Shown here: piece after piece, positions 1-10,979 of the stretch
Layout of the letters: the number at the start of each line of letters is the position of its first letter
How positions within the stretch are numbered: the stretch's first letter is position 1
DNA from: Profftia lariciata
GTDB lineage: Bacteria > Pseudomonadota > Gammaproteobacteria > Enterobacterales > Enterobacteriaceae
Direction of reading: 5' to 3'
NCBI RefSeq assembly: GCF_020541265.1
Contig: NZ_CP045925.1
Location: 744,001 to 808,000, forward strand
Length of the DNA stretch: 64,000 bases
The notes under the pieces: generated by a model
Seen by the model: only the letters and a program-made list of their open reading frames with translations
Told to the model about the DNA's origin: nothing
The model's database searches: none
Program-made: the position numbers and the translations under genes

Positions 1-1917
1 AACATTATAATTGATATTAACCGTCTTTCTAAGATTCTTAATTGTCCGGTGATTCCTTTAATATCAACTCGGGCTAGTGGAATAAATGAACTAAAAAAAG
101 CTATTGATATACCATTAAAATACACCATGAAAAAATTAGTTGAATATCCGCTAATATTACTATTACAGATAAATCGTTTATCTAAAGAAATGTCAGATAA
201 TTTAAGCATACAGCAACGCCGTTGGTTAGCATTTCAATTACTTGAGGGTAATATCTATAGTTTAACAAATATAAGCCATGCACTAAAAATATTGCCTCAA
301 ATAAAAAAAATTTTAATAAACAAATTACATGAAGATCCTGCGTTAATTATTGCTAACTCTCGCTATAAATTTATTACAGATATTTGCGATACTGTAAGTA
401 ATACAAAAACAGTAATACATCATATTGTTACAGAAAAGCTAGATTGTATTATTCTTCATCGCTGGATGGGGATCCCTATTTTTTTATTCGTTATGTATAT
501 AATGTTTTTTTTAGCAATAAATGTTGGTGGCGCTTTACAACCTTTTTTTGATATAAGTTCTATCACTATTTTTATTCAAGGTATTCAATGGCTTGGGTAT
601 ACTTTGCATTTTCCTGAATGGTTAACTATTTTTCTTGTGCAGAGTGGAGGTGGTGTCAATACAATATTATCTATGGTACCTCAAATAAGCATAATGTATT
701 TGTCACTTTCTTTTCTTGAAGATTCTGGTTACATGGCTAGAGCAGCCTTCGTTGTTGATCGTGTGATGCAAACATTAGGTTTACCTGGAAAATCATTTGT
801 TCCTTTGATAGTAGGTTTTGGATGTAACGTACCTGCAGTAATGAGTGCACGTACTTTAGACGCACCACGTGAACGTCTTATAACTGTACTTATGGTGCCA
901 TTTATATCTTGTGGTGCTCGTTTAGTGATATTTGCTATTTTTTCTACAGCGTTTTTTGGGCAAGGTAAAGCATTAGCAGTATTTTCTTTGTATATACTTG
1001 GTATTATCATGGCTATTGTTACAGGTATAATACTAAAATACACTATTATGCGCGGAGAAGCATCGCCTTTTATTATGGAGTTACCAGCATATCATGTGCC
1101 ATATATAAAAAATTTATTACTACAAACCTGGGTACGCTTAAAGAGTTTTATATTACGTGCAGGTAAAGTTATAGTGATAGCAAATATATTAATTGGTACT
1201 TTAAATAGTTTTTCTTTTAGCGGTAAGCCTATAAACTTTATTAATGATTCTGCACTTGCTTCGATTAGTAAAGTTATCACGCCAGTATTACAACCTATTG
1301 GCATTCACCATGATAATTGGCAAGCTACTGTAGGACTAATTACGGGTGCTATAGCAAAAGAAGTAGTGATTAGTACTTTAAATACATTATATACTGTAGA
1401 ACAAATTAATAAAATACATTTTAATCCAGAAACATATAATTTAATTAAAGGTTTAAAAGAAGCTGTTAATCAAACATGGCAAAATCTTTATAAGATTTTT
1501 CATCTAACATTATTTGTTAACCCTATCAAAAACAATCCAAGTGAGATGTCATCCATTTCTATTAGTATTATGAGTAATAAATTTATTAGTATGAGTGCTG
1601 CTTATGCCTATCTTATTTTCGTTCTTTTATATGTTCCTTGTATATCAGTTATGGGAGCAATAGCTAGAGAAAGTAATTATAATTGGATGGTATTTTCTAT
1701 TTTATGGAGTTTAAATATTGCATATTCATTAGCTACTATATTTTATCAAGTAACTAATTTTTTGTATGATCCTCAATATAGTGCTATAACTATTACTCTT
1801 GTTATTATATTTAATATATTACTATTCATTGCTTTACGTCATTCAAAAAAGCGTTTTAACATAAAATTAATTAATGATTATATTAATAGTAACTGTAGTA
1901 ATTATGTTAATAAATAA
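1..1917 (+). CDS. feoB: FeoB ferrous iron transporter, 5' end cut by window edge
   Basis: FeoB is the inner-membrane Fe(II) permease with an N-terminal G domain. The frame is open from base 1, so the gene starts outside the window; about 135 of the usual ~770 residues are missing. What remains starts near the end of the G domain: the G5-like STRASG motif lies about 20 codons in. The helical GDI-like region follows, then the membrane core. Two Gate-type segments are visible: GFGCNVPAVMSARTL then PFISCGARL, each holding the conserved cysteine. The C-terminal core ends with ARESNYNW and SLNIAYSLATIFYQV, as in E. coli. No feoC follows. A GTG at base 49 could be mistaken for the start, but homology continues upstream of it. 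Identity is firm; whether the missing G domain is intact cannot be seen. Confidence 0.95.
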   Translation, partial: NIIIDINRLSKILNCPVIPLISTRASGINELKKAIDIPLKYTMKKLVEYPLILLLQINRLSKEMSDNLSIQQRRWLAFQLLEGNIYSLTNISHALKILPQIKKILINKLHEDPALIIANSRYKFITDICDTVSNTKTVIHHIVTEKLDCIILHRWMGIPIFLFVMYIMFFLAINVGGALQPFFDISSITIFIQGIQWLGYTLHFPEWLTIFLVQSGGGVNTILSMVPQISIMYLSLSFLEDSGYMARAAFVVDRVMQTLGLPGKSFVPLIVGFGCNVPAVMSARTLDAPRERLITVLMVPFISCGARLVIFAIFSTAFFGQGKALAVFSLYILGIIMAIVTGIILKYTIMRGEASPFIMELPAYHVPYIKNLLLQTWVRLKSFILRAGKVIVIANILIGTLNSFSFSGKPINFINDSALASISKVITPVLQPIGIHHDNWQATVGLITGAIAKEVVISTLNTLYTVEQINKIHFNPETYNLIKGLKEAVNQTWQNLYKIFHLTLFVNPIKNNPSEMSSISISIMSNKFISMSAAYAYLIFVLLYVPCISVMGAIARESNYNWMVFSILWSLNIAYSLATIFYQVTNFLYDPQYSAITITLVIIFNILLFIALRHSKKRFNIKLINDYINSNCSNYVNK

Positions 1918-2466
1918 TGTATAATGATTTAATCATTATTATATATTTCAGTATATAATACTACTCTAAAATATATAAAATACTATTTCATTACACAATG
2001 ACATTATTTAAATAACCTTGTTTTATAGCAAAAAATGCGCTAACTATAATCATAGTATAACTCAACATAATAAAAAATAAATTTTTTAAAAAATTAATGG
2101 TATTAAATAATAATTATATAAACGATTCTTATTAAGAATAATTACTACAAGTAGTAAACAATGTAAAACAGTACTGCATATAAATAAAAGATTAATTTTT
2201 AATAACTTTAAAAATTAATGATTTTTCATTAAGTCATAAGTAGTAGTATATTCTTATATGATTTTCTTCTAAAATAAATAGTATTATACTATAAATGTTT
2301 TTTAAGATATTTATTACTTTTATTGATGTATATAAAAAATATTTTATTTATTGTCTTATAAAAAATACAACAAATATCTTTAACTTTTTAAGTTACTATA
2401 TATTATATATTCATAATATTTTATATTATCGTTATTTATGTTAAATTAATTCAAATAATATAGACT
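1918..2466. other. Gene-free AT-rich spacer between feoB and ligA
   Basis: The two genes converge here. Apart from the small palindrome just after feoB I see no open frame with homology, no tRNA and no T-rich hairpin for ligA. No feoC remnant is recognisable. Confidence 0.7.
1921..1939 (+). terminator. Possible weak terminator after feoB
   Basis: A 19-base near-perfect palindrome (ATAATGAT, loop TTA, ATCATTAT) starts three bases after the feoB stop and is followed by TTATATATTTC. Its position suggests an mRNA end. The stem has only two G-C pairs, so chance in this AT-rich DNA is possible. Confidence 0.35.
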
Positions 2467-4509
2467 TTACAAGTCTAATAACCTAATCATCTCTATTTCA
2501 TTAATTACTGTAATACCTATTTTTATAGCTTGAGATAATTTTATTTTTCCTGGTTCGTCACCCATAATAACTAGATCAGTTTTCTTAGATACACTATTAT
2601 TTACATTAGCACCTAAAGTTACCAAAATATTTTTTATGTTATCACGCGACATTAAATGTAACGATCCTGTTAAAACGATATTTTTTCCTGTGAAATAATT
2701 ATTAATTTTTGTATGAGTATTGATTGGCGAAGAAGACCAATAAATACCAATATCAGTACCAATTAATTCTTTAATTACTTTTTTATTTTGTTCTTTACTA
2801 AAAAAATGATGAACCTGTTTTGCTACCATTGAACCTACATCATGTACACATTGAAGTTCATTCATAGTAGCATTAAATAAATTATCTATAGAGCCAAAGT
2901 ATGATGCTAGGTTTTTTGCCGTTACTTCTCCTACTGTATTTATTCCTAGTGCATATATAAACCTTGCCATAGTAGTTTTTTTAGACTTCTCTAAAGATTG
3001 AATTAAATTATTAGCAGATTTTGGTCCTATTCGGTACAAACTAGTTAAATGATTGATTGTTAAACGATATATATCAGATGGCGTATGTACGTATTTTTTT
3101 GCAACAAGCTGCTTAATAATTTTATCCCCAATACCAATGACATTCATTGCGTTACGCGAGAAAAAGTGTTTTAGAGATTCTATAAGTTGCGCACTGCATA
3201 TTAAAGTGCCAGTACAACGTATAGCTACTGCATTATCTAAGCGTTCAACATCAGAACCACATATTGGACAATGTTTAGGAAATATAATTTTTTGTGAATT
3301 CTTAGGTCTTTTCGTCTCTAAAACGCTTACTATTTGTGGAATAACATCTCCAGCTCGTCGTACAATTACAGTATCATAAATACGTACTTTAAGACGATTA
3401 ATTTCATTAATATTATGTAACGTAGCATTACTGACCATCACACCAGCTATTAGTACTGGCTCTAACCGAGCAACTGGTGTAATTATTCCGGTACGTCCTA
3501 CCTGAAAATCAACACCCTTTATCACTGTTATTTGTTCATAGCCAGGAAACTTAAAAGCTATAGCCCAACGAGGAGCGTGTGCCGTACAACTAAGATGATC
3601 TTGCATTTTAATATTATTCACTTTAATTACTATACCATCAATATCAAATTTTAGCATTGAACGTTTCTGTTTAATTTGCTGATAAAACTGTAGAACTTCA
3701 TCGCTATAATTACATAACTTAATATCATTACTAATTGGTAGCCCCCACTTTTTAAATTGTTGCAAACATTCATAATGATTTATTGGCAGTGTTCCTCCTT
3801 CCATCCATCCAAAACCATAACAAAAAAACGTGAGTGGACGTTTAGCCGTAATACGTGAATCAAGCTGACGTAATGAACCTGCTGCAGCATTACGTGGATT
3901 AGAAAAAACTTTACCGTTTTCATGACGCGCTACTGTATTAACAGCCTCAAATCCATCTAATGGCATTAATACTTCACCACGTACTTCTAAACAGCGTGGA
4001 ATATTATCTCCTTGTAGATTTAAAGGAATTGCATTAATAGTTTTTATGTTAGATGTTATATCTTCTCCAGTTATACCATTACCACGTGTAGCAGCACGCA
4101 CTAAAACACTATTATTATACAATAAACTTACTGCTAAACCATCAAATTTTAACTCACAGCATAAAGTTAATAATTCAGTATTTCGTAAACGTTCCTTAAG
4201 ACGTTTATAAAAATTCAATAAATTTTCTTCATTAAAAATAGTATCCAAAGAAAGCATTGGTACTTTATGATTAATTTTTTGAAATGTAGATACAGGTAAA
4301 GCACCTACACATTGAGTAGGAGAGTTAGATGATACAAATTTAGGATAGTTATTTTTTTCTAAAATGTGTAATTCATGCATTAAGCGATCATATTCATCAT
4401 CTGGAATTTCTGGAGAATTCAGTATATGATATTTATACTCATGATAACGTAATTGATTTCTTAGTTGCTCAATTTGTTGTGGTAGATATTTTTTGATCTT
4501 GTAATTCAT
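2467..4509 (-). CDS. ligA: NAD-dependent DNA ligase LigA
   Basis: LigA seals nicks during replication and repair using NAD+. The product is 680 residues (E. coli 671) and full length. Domain order is visible: the N-terminal Ia region (HEYKYHIL, PDDEYDRL), the adenylation domain with the nucleotidyl lysine in ELKFDGLAVS at about K121, the OB domain (VGRTGIITPVARLEP), a four-cysteine zinc finger (CPICGSD, later CTGTLICS), helix-hairpin-helix repeats (YRIGPKSANNLI, ALGINTVGEVTA) and a C-terminal BRCT domain from about residue 605 (FTGKNIVLTGSL). The ATG at 4509 fits the family start. In E. coli zipA lies immediately upstream; here that place is desert. This is probably the only replicative ligase. 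Confidence 0.97.
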   Translation of the reverse strand: MNYKIKKYLPQQIEQLRNQLRYHEYKYHILNSPEIPDDEYDRLMHELHILEKNNYPKFVSSNSPTQCVGALPVSTFQKINHKVPMLSLDTIFNEENLLNFYKRLKERLRNTELLTLCCELKFDGLAVSLLYNNSVLVRAATRGNGITGEDITSNIKTINAIPLNLQGDNIPRCLEVRGEVLMPLDGFEAVNTVARHENGKVFSNPRNAAAGSLRQLDSRITAKRPLTFFCYGFGWMEGGTLPINHYECLQQFKKWGLPISNDIKLCNYSDEVLQFYQQIKQKRSMLKFDIDGIVIKVNNIKMQDHLSCTAHAPRWAIAFKFPGYEQITVIKGVDFQVGRTGIITPVARLEPVLIAGVMVSNATLHNINEINRLKVRIYDTVIVRRAGDVIPQIVSVLETKRPKNSQKIIFPKHCPICGSDVERLDNAVAIRCTGTLICSAQLIESLKHFFSRNAMNVIGIGDKIIKQLVAKKYVHTPSDIYRLTINHLTSLYRIGPKSANNLIQSLEKSKKTTMARFIYALGINTVGEVTAKNLASYFGSIDNLFNATMNELQCVHDVGSMVAKQVHHFFSKEQNKKVIKELIGTDIGIYWSSSPINTHTKINNYFTGKNIVLTGSLHLMSRDNIKNILVTLGANVNNSVSKKTDLVIMGDEPGKIKLSQAIKIGITVINEIEMIRLLDL

Positions 4510-7500
4510 AATATATGATATATTTATATGTATTTATTTTATTTTATAAAATATTTATTATTATTTTGTAAGATTCACAATATTACAGATATTTATTGTA
4601 TAAATATCAATTTTTTACAGAATAACAATATAACTCGTATTATGTAATCATATGACTTCTGCATAACTATCTACACAATATGTAAATTGTAATATTAATT
4701 TAAAATATTAAAATAGTTATCCTAACAAAATAATGAATAATAAAGAAATATCTAGAGTATTACAGAAATATTATCAAAATTATAATTTACAAACTTAATT
4801 GTATTAATAATACTCAAAATACTAATCTACTATTTATTTAATTCAGATAATAATAAATTTTTTTTATTTTACTAAATTAATAATTTATATTGTATATACT
4901 CTAAAAAATAATCTAATATTTATTATACTATCATAATATTTCTGTAATATACTTTATAAGTATTATCTTGCTATTTTTTTAATCTAAGATTATTTTTTAT
5001 AATTAATTATAATCTCATAGAATTATATAAGATATGCCCGTGTCATTTAAATAATTTTCTATATTTTATATTAACAGAGAATTATTATTTATTTAATTAA
5101 TAATTTGATATTGTAATTGAACAATAAAATATTGATTGCGTATGTATATACTATACGTGATACAATATCATTATTATCAATTTATAAATAATTCATTTCA
5201 TTATAAAGATTTCTATATACTAATGTAGAATATTACAATAGATTAAATGTAGAATTTTATTAAAATATTTCTCTTATTAAAGTAGTAAATATTTGTTGTA
5301 ATATTTTTTAAACAATCAACTAATCAGTATTAGTATTATTTTAATAGTTAATATATCAACCTTTAATAATTATGATGCTAACAAAGATTAACTTTTAATA
5401 TAAGTCCTGTATAATCGTCATTTATTTTTGTATTCTTATAATAATAAGAAATTTTTAATATATTTTATACTATTTTAGTTAATACTATATATTAAACAAT
5501 TTTATTTATCATTTATAATGATTGATTATTTATGTCATGTAGCATAATTACATAATAATTATAAAAATATTTCATTGAAATAAAATGTAAAACAGTTTAT
5601 TAATAAAATAAATATTTTTATGATTTATTAAAGTTTATGAATAGTACGTAATAATAAGATCTATATGGTTATAAATTATATTAATTAATATTTTAATATT
5701 ATTTATGTATAAAATATTATTAATATTTAAGCAAAATCTTAGAGAGTCTGGTTGCATATTTCTTAAATATAATTATACTATTTATCCTAATTTATATTAT
5801 ATTTTTTTAAAAAAAATAATTAAGATATCTTACTATTACATATCATAATAATTATTTTGTTAAATTAAAAGATAATTAGATAATAATATTTAGTATAATT
5901 ATATAAAAATATAATATATGTATATTAATATACTAAATGAAGGATATATTTATATTGTAAAAAAATATAATTTTCATTTATATATTATATATATCTTATA
6001 AAAATATCTTGAACATAATATCTTAAAGATATTATTACTATTTATAATAGATTTAATTAGTTATTATAAATTAAATAATAAAGTTTATTACTCTATAATG
6101 ATTAAGAAGCAAATAATATAATAAATACTATTGTCATGATATGTAATTGCTGCAGTAAAATTACATTTATATTAACACATACCATATCATTATTCAGAAA
6201 AGATGTATTTTAGATAACTCATTCTAGATGTAATATAACATATAAAATATTAATTATTATTCATAATAAATATATACTGTATATAATAAATCAGAACACA
6301 ACAAATAAATATGATATATTGTAATGTAACTATTGCCTTATTACTTAAATTACTTTAAGTTTTTTGAATAGTAATATTATATATAAGCGCAAAAAACTTA
6401 ATTTATTATTATAAATTATATATACATATATACATAGATAATATTTTATCGTGTTTTTTTAAAAAAGTGATCACAAATATCATAATGATATTTTCTATAT
6501 TTATATTGGAGTAACAATACTTATTATAAGTAAGATTTTTAAAATATTTTAAATAAAATAATATTCTCTATTCATTCTATCTAAATAGTATTAATAATAA
6601 TTGTCTTGTAGCAAAATATAATCTTATGCTTTAATATTAATAGTATATATATTGTTAAATATTAATATAATTGAAAACATGAAGAGACATAATATTTTAA
6701 CGTTTAATATTAAAATTATTGAGTCAATTAAATTGTAATACTAGTACTACAATTATATTTACAGCAATATTAATATGTTATGTTAAATATTATAAATATT
6801 AAACATTAAAGATACTAAAAAATTAAGTCTAACATTAGTACTAATTAGTAATAATAAACGCACATAAATATTTATACCTAAAAATAAAAGTATCATTTTT
6901 TAATTTAAAGAGTTTTTGTTACAATATTTTAGCAATGTTATTAATTCTAAAATTTATATAAAAACTACGAGATTATAAATATAGTAATATACTAATGGTA
7001 ACTATAGATATTTTAATAGATAGGTAAGTTAGTAACTAATTAGTAATTTTAGTAAAATTATAAATTATTTAATAAGTATGAAAATATTACTATTGTTAGT
7101 AAATTAGAAACATTTGTAATTATTATGTAATATTTACTTGATGATGCAATTTTATTAGGTATACACAATATTTATTGTATTAGATAAATATATATTTTAA
7201 TAATCTAGATTTATATTTAATATATTTGGTTGAACTAAATAATAATAATTTCATTACTATATTACTATTATTAATAAAAGAAACAAGAAGCATAGTATAT
7301 TCTTTAATAATTGCAGTAATTACAGCGTTTTAAACATCTAAAAACTGTAATTTAATGATTAAACGTATTAATTCTTCTTTTTTCTAATAAAAGTTATTTA
7401 AGTATCAATTTATTCATAGATTTATTTATGACATAAAATTACAACAATAATATTAATTATAAAATTAAAATACTTAATTAATTGCTTGCATTGTATAATT

Positions 7501-7908
7501 TATAATTTATGTAATATGATTTTAATATATTTCAGTATAATTAAAATACATTGCAAATGATTACACATCATATCAATAATATTTGATAGTATTTAGAATA
7601 AATAAACTTATTTAATTTTAATCAGCATTATATCTCTTAATTATTACTAAATAATAATATTATATATAGATTTAAAAATAATATAGATTAACTTATTAAT
7701 TACGAATAACAAGAGATTAGTATAATAAGTTAGTTATTTAAAATAATTTATAATTTTTATTTTTTATGTAAACTCTTATACATTTATTTTATATAATTTT
7801 TATATTTATACTTATTTAATAAAATAATGGTGAACTAAAATAAACGAAAATTCATTTTTATAATAAACTATAGCTAATAATATTAAATTTATCATAGTTG
7901 GAGAAAAT
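4510..7908. other. 3.4 kb AT desert where zipA, cysZ and cysK would lie
   Basis: This stretch is almost all A and T, with stops in every frame and no readable domain. In E. coli the interval between divergent ligA and ptsH holds zipA, cysZ and cysK and has about the same total length. I see only short AT hairpins, for example ATTACAG/CTGTAAT near 7318-7350. The ptsH ribosome-binding site lies at the right edge. I found no tRNA or small RNA. Confidence 0.6.
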
Positions 7909-8166
7909 ATGTTCCAGCAACAAGTCACTATTACTGCTCCAAATGGTTTACATACTCGACCTGCTGCTTATTTTGTTAAAGCAGCAAAAAGCTTTGCTTC
8001 AGATATTACTGTAACTAATAATTTAAAAAGCGCAAGTGCTAAGAGTTTATTTAAACTACAAACTTTAGGTCTTACTAACGGTACTACAGTAACTATCTCT
8101 GCTGAAGGTGAAGATGAACAGCAGGCTGTCATGCACTTGGTAAAACTAATGAGAGAACTTGAGTAA
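7909..8166 (+). CDS. ptsH: HPr, phosphocarrier protein of the PTS
   Basis: HPr carries phosphate from enzyme I to the sugar-specific EIIA domains in the cytoplasm. The 85 residues match the E. coli length exactly. The active histidine is His15 in GLHTRPAA, and Ser46 lies in SAKSLFKL. The start ATG follows a good ribosome-binding site (TTGGAGAAAAT). ptsI follows after 52 bases, as in the usual ptsHI operon. No cysK is left upstream and no crr downstream. In this window its only visible acceptor is ManX. Confidence 0.98.
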   Translation: MFQQQVTITAPNGLHTRPAAYFVKAAKSFASDITVTNNLKSASAKSLFKLQTLGLTNGTTVTISAEGEDEQQAVMHLVKLMRELE

Positions 8167-8218
8167 TAAATCAAGTAAACTAATTTTAGTTTAACTAGTT
8201 AACAGATGAGGTAAGATT

Positions 8219-9946
8219 ATGATTTCAGGTGTGTTAGTATCACCAGGTATTGCTTTTGGTAAAGCACTTTTATTAAAAGAAGATGAAATTATCATTAATC
8301 ATAAAAAAATTGTTTTTGGTACTGAAGAAAATGAAATAGCTCGTTTTAAAGATGGTTGTAATAAAGCATCTCAACAACTAGAAGTAATTAAATTAAAAGC
8401 AAGCAAGACTTTTGGTCAAGAGAAAGCAGCTATCTTTGAAGGCCATATAATGTTATTAAAAGATGAAGAATTTGAACAAGAAATTATAACTCTTATTAAA
8501 CATAATCACATTACCGCAGAGGCTGCAGTTCAGCAAATTATAGAAAGTCAAGCTAAATCTTTAGAAGGACTAGATGATGAATACCTAAAAGAACGTGCAT
8601 CTGATATACGTGATATAGGTAAACGTTTATTAATGAATATTCTTGGTATAACTATCGTTGATTTGAGTTCTATTCAGGAAGAGACTATTTTAGTTGCCAC
8701 TGATCTTACTCCATCAGAAACTGCCCAATTAAACTTAAAAACAGTTCTTGGCTTTATTACTGATCTAGGAGGACGAACATCTCACACTTCTATCATAGCA
8801 CGTTCTTTAGAACTACCAGCAATAGTAGGTACTTCCAATATAACTAAAAAGGTAAAAAATGGTGATTTTATAATTTTAGATGCTATAAATAACAAAGTAT
8901 ATATTAACCCTACAGCAGAAATAATTGCACATTTAAAAATAGTACGCAATAAATTTATATCTGAAAAATACGAATTAACAAAATTAAAAGATTTACCAAC
9001 TATTACATTAGATGGTCATAAAGTTAAAATTTGCGCTAATATAGGCACAATTCGTGATATTGCTAGCGCACAACGTAATGGTGCTGCAGGAGTTGGTTTA
9101 TATCGTACTGAATTATTATTTATGGATCGTGATACCCTTCCAACAGAAGAAGAACAATTTCAGACTTATCAGTCAGTTGCAATCAAAATGGGTTCTCAGT
9201 CTGTAATTATAAGAACTATGGATATTGGTGGTGATAAAGATCTACCCTATATGAATCTACCAAAAGAAGAAAATCCATTTCTTGGTTGGCGTGCAATTCG
9301 TATCTGCTTAGATCGTAAAGAAATTTTGCATGCTCAATTGCGTGCTATACTACGTGCTTCTGCATTTGGTAAGCTACGTATAATGTTTCCAATGATTATT
9401 TTAATTGAGGAAGTGCGAGAACTAAAAAATGAATTAGAACTTCTTAAAACTCAATTAAGATATGAAGGCAAAGAATTTGACGAAAAAATAGAAGTTGGTA
9501 TTATGATTGAAACTCCAGCAGCTGCAACTATCGCTCATCATTTAGCAAAAGAAGTTGATTTTTTTAGTATTGGTACAAATGACCTTACGCAATATACTTT
9601 AGCAGTAGATCGTGGTAACGAACTAATCTCTCATCTCTATAATCCTATGTCTCCATCAGTACTTAACTTAATTAAACAAGTAATCGATGCATCCCATGCA
9701 GAAGGTAAATGGACTGGTATGTGTGGTGAACTAGCTGGTGATGAACATGCTACATTACTTTTATTAGGTATGGGATTAGATGAGTTTAGTATGAGTGCTA
9801 TATCTATCCCGCGTATTAAAAAAATTATTCGTAATGTAAATTTTAAAGATACAAAAATATTAGCAAATGATGCTCTACAACAATCAACAATAAAAGATGT
9901 AATGCATATAATTAATAATTTTATCCAAACAAAAAATCTTTACTAA
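8219..9946 (+). CDS. ptsI: PTS enzyme I
   Basis: Enzyme I takes phosphate from phosphoenolpyruvate and passes it to HPr. Its length, 575 residues, equals E. coli. The phosphorylated histidine is His189 in GGRTSHTSIIARS; the PEP-binding barrel includes GVGLYRTELLFMDR and IGTNDLTQYTLAVDR; the active-site cysteine is Cys502 in TGMCGELAGD. All key residues are present. The start follows GAGGTAAGATT. The 52-base ptsH-ptsI spacer holds a small hairpin (AAACTAA/TTAGTTT, 8177-8192) and the palindrome TTAACTAGTTAA (8191-8202). These could adjust ptsI expression but are short and AT-rich. Confidence 0.98.
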   Translation: MISGVLVSPGIAFGKALLLKEDEIIINHKKIVFGTEENEIARFKDGCNKASQQLEVIKLKASKTFGQEKAAIFEGHIMLLKDEEFEQEIITLIKHNHITAEAAVQQIIESQAKSLEGLDDEYLKERASDIRDIGKRLLMNILGITIVDLSSIQEETILVATDLTPSETAQLNLKTVLGFITDLGGRTSHTSIIARSLELPAIVGTSNITKKVKNGDFIILDAINNKVYINPTAEIIAHLKIVRNKFISEKYELTKLKDLPTITLDGHKVKICANIGTIRDIASAQRNGAAGVGLYRTELLFMDRDTLPTEEEQFQTYQSVAIKMGSQSVIIRTMDIGGDKDLPYMNLPKEENPFLGWRAIRICLDRKEILHAQLRAILRASAFGKLRIMFPMIILIEEVRELKNELELLKTQLRYEGKEFDEKIEVGIMIETPAAATIAHHLAKEVDFFSIGTNDLTQYTLAVDRGNELISHLYNPMSPSVLNLIKQVIDASHAEGKWTGMCGELAGDEHATLLLLGMGLDEFSMSAISIPRIKKIIRNVNFKDTKILANDALQQSTIKDVMHIINNFIQTKNLY

Positions 9947-10979
9947 TACGTGTTCTGTATGTGATCAACAGTTCTATCATAAATATATACATAATATATT
10001 TCATAGATTAAAATATAATATATTTATTAATGTAAGAAAATAAAATATCTTTTATTATGAAGTATATATACAGTATATAATATATTTAATACAGATTATT
10101 TTTTAAAGAAATATTCTTATAATAAGAAGAATATTTTGTTATTACGTTAAAATAAAATAGTAAAACTCATAAATAATAATTTTGATAAAATATTTTAATA
10201 AATTTATATAATGCTTAGTTTAAATTCGATAAAATAAATAAACATTTGTAATGTTTTTTAGTGATTATATAAAATAAAATTTTTATTTAATATAGAGAGC
10301 AAATATCTTAAGAAGTATAATTTTTATACAAAATATTTATTACTATCACAATAAACGTTACATGTATTATTGATTTTTTAAATGAATATTCATCTAATTT
10401 TATTTAAAAATTGATAAATATTTTTAAATAATTATAAAATAGATATTTAAATATAATATTGTATACAAAAAATAATATATTTAATATTAAAATTATCAAT
10501 TAAGATGTAACGTAATTGTATTATTGTAATAATAGGTAAATTATAATATAATACTATGATAGTATTAATAAAATATATCATAATTATTATTATTAATACA
10601 TATTAATAAAAAGATTATTTAAATAGACTAACTAAAAATTATTTTCTAAAATAATTTTATTGTATATATAAAATAGTTTTTAATCAGCGACAAACTATAA
10701 AGCAATTAAAAAATAAATAATATTATATAAATATTGCATCATATCTTTAACAAGATTATTTGACTTATAATGACTGAGTATTAGGTTAACATTAAAATAG
10801 TCTTAAAATTTATTAAAATATTATACTTAGAATATATAAATATTACTAATAACAAATACACTATAACGGTATAAAATGCTTTTTATATTAAGGATATATT
10901 ATGTATATTAAAATAGCGCGATATTTAATGAAAATTTAAAATAGAATAATATATTTAATAATACTTAAGATATATTGTT
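9947..10979. other. Gene-free AT-rich gap after ptsI
   Basis: In E. coli crr (EIIA-Glc) sits directly after ptsI. No crr reading frame or fragment is readable here. ptsI and purB converge, yet I see no convincing terminator for either. Confidence 0.65.

Noticed and set aside
729..1043. Open frames antisense to feoB, ligA, rpoD, fusA and tuf
   Set aside because: They lie fully inside well-conserved genes, lack homology I can recognise, and follow codon structure of the sense gene.
4510..7908. Short frames in this and other deserts as small genes
   Set aside because: They are A/T-run translations (Ile, Asn, Lys, Leu, Tyr) without motifs or ribosome-binding sites, unlike the yobF case.
8177..8202. 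Hairpin in the ptsH-ptsI spacer as an attenuator
   Set aside because: Only seven pairs with few G-C and no T run; mentioned under ptsI but not supported as a separate element.
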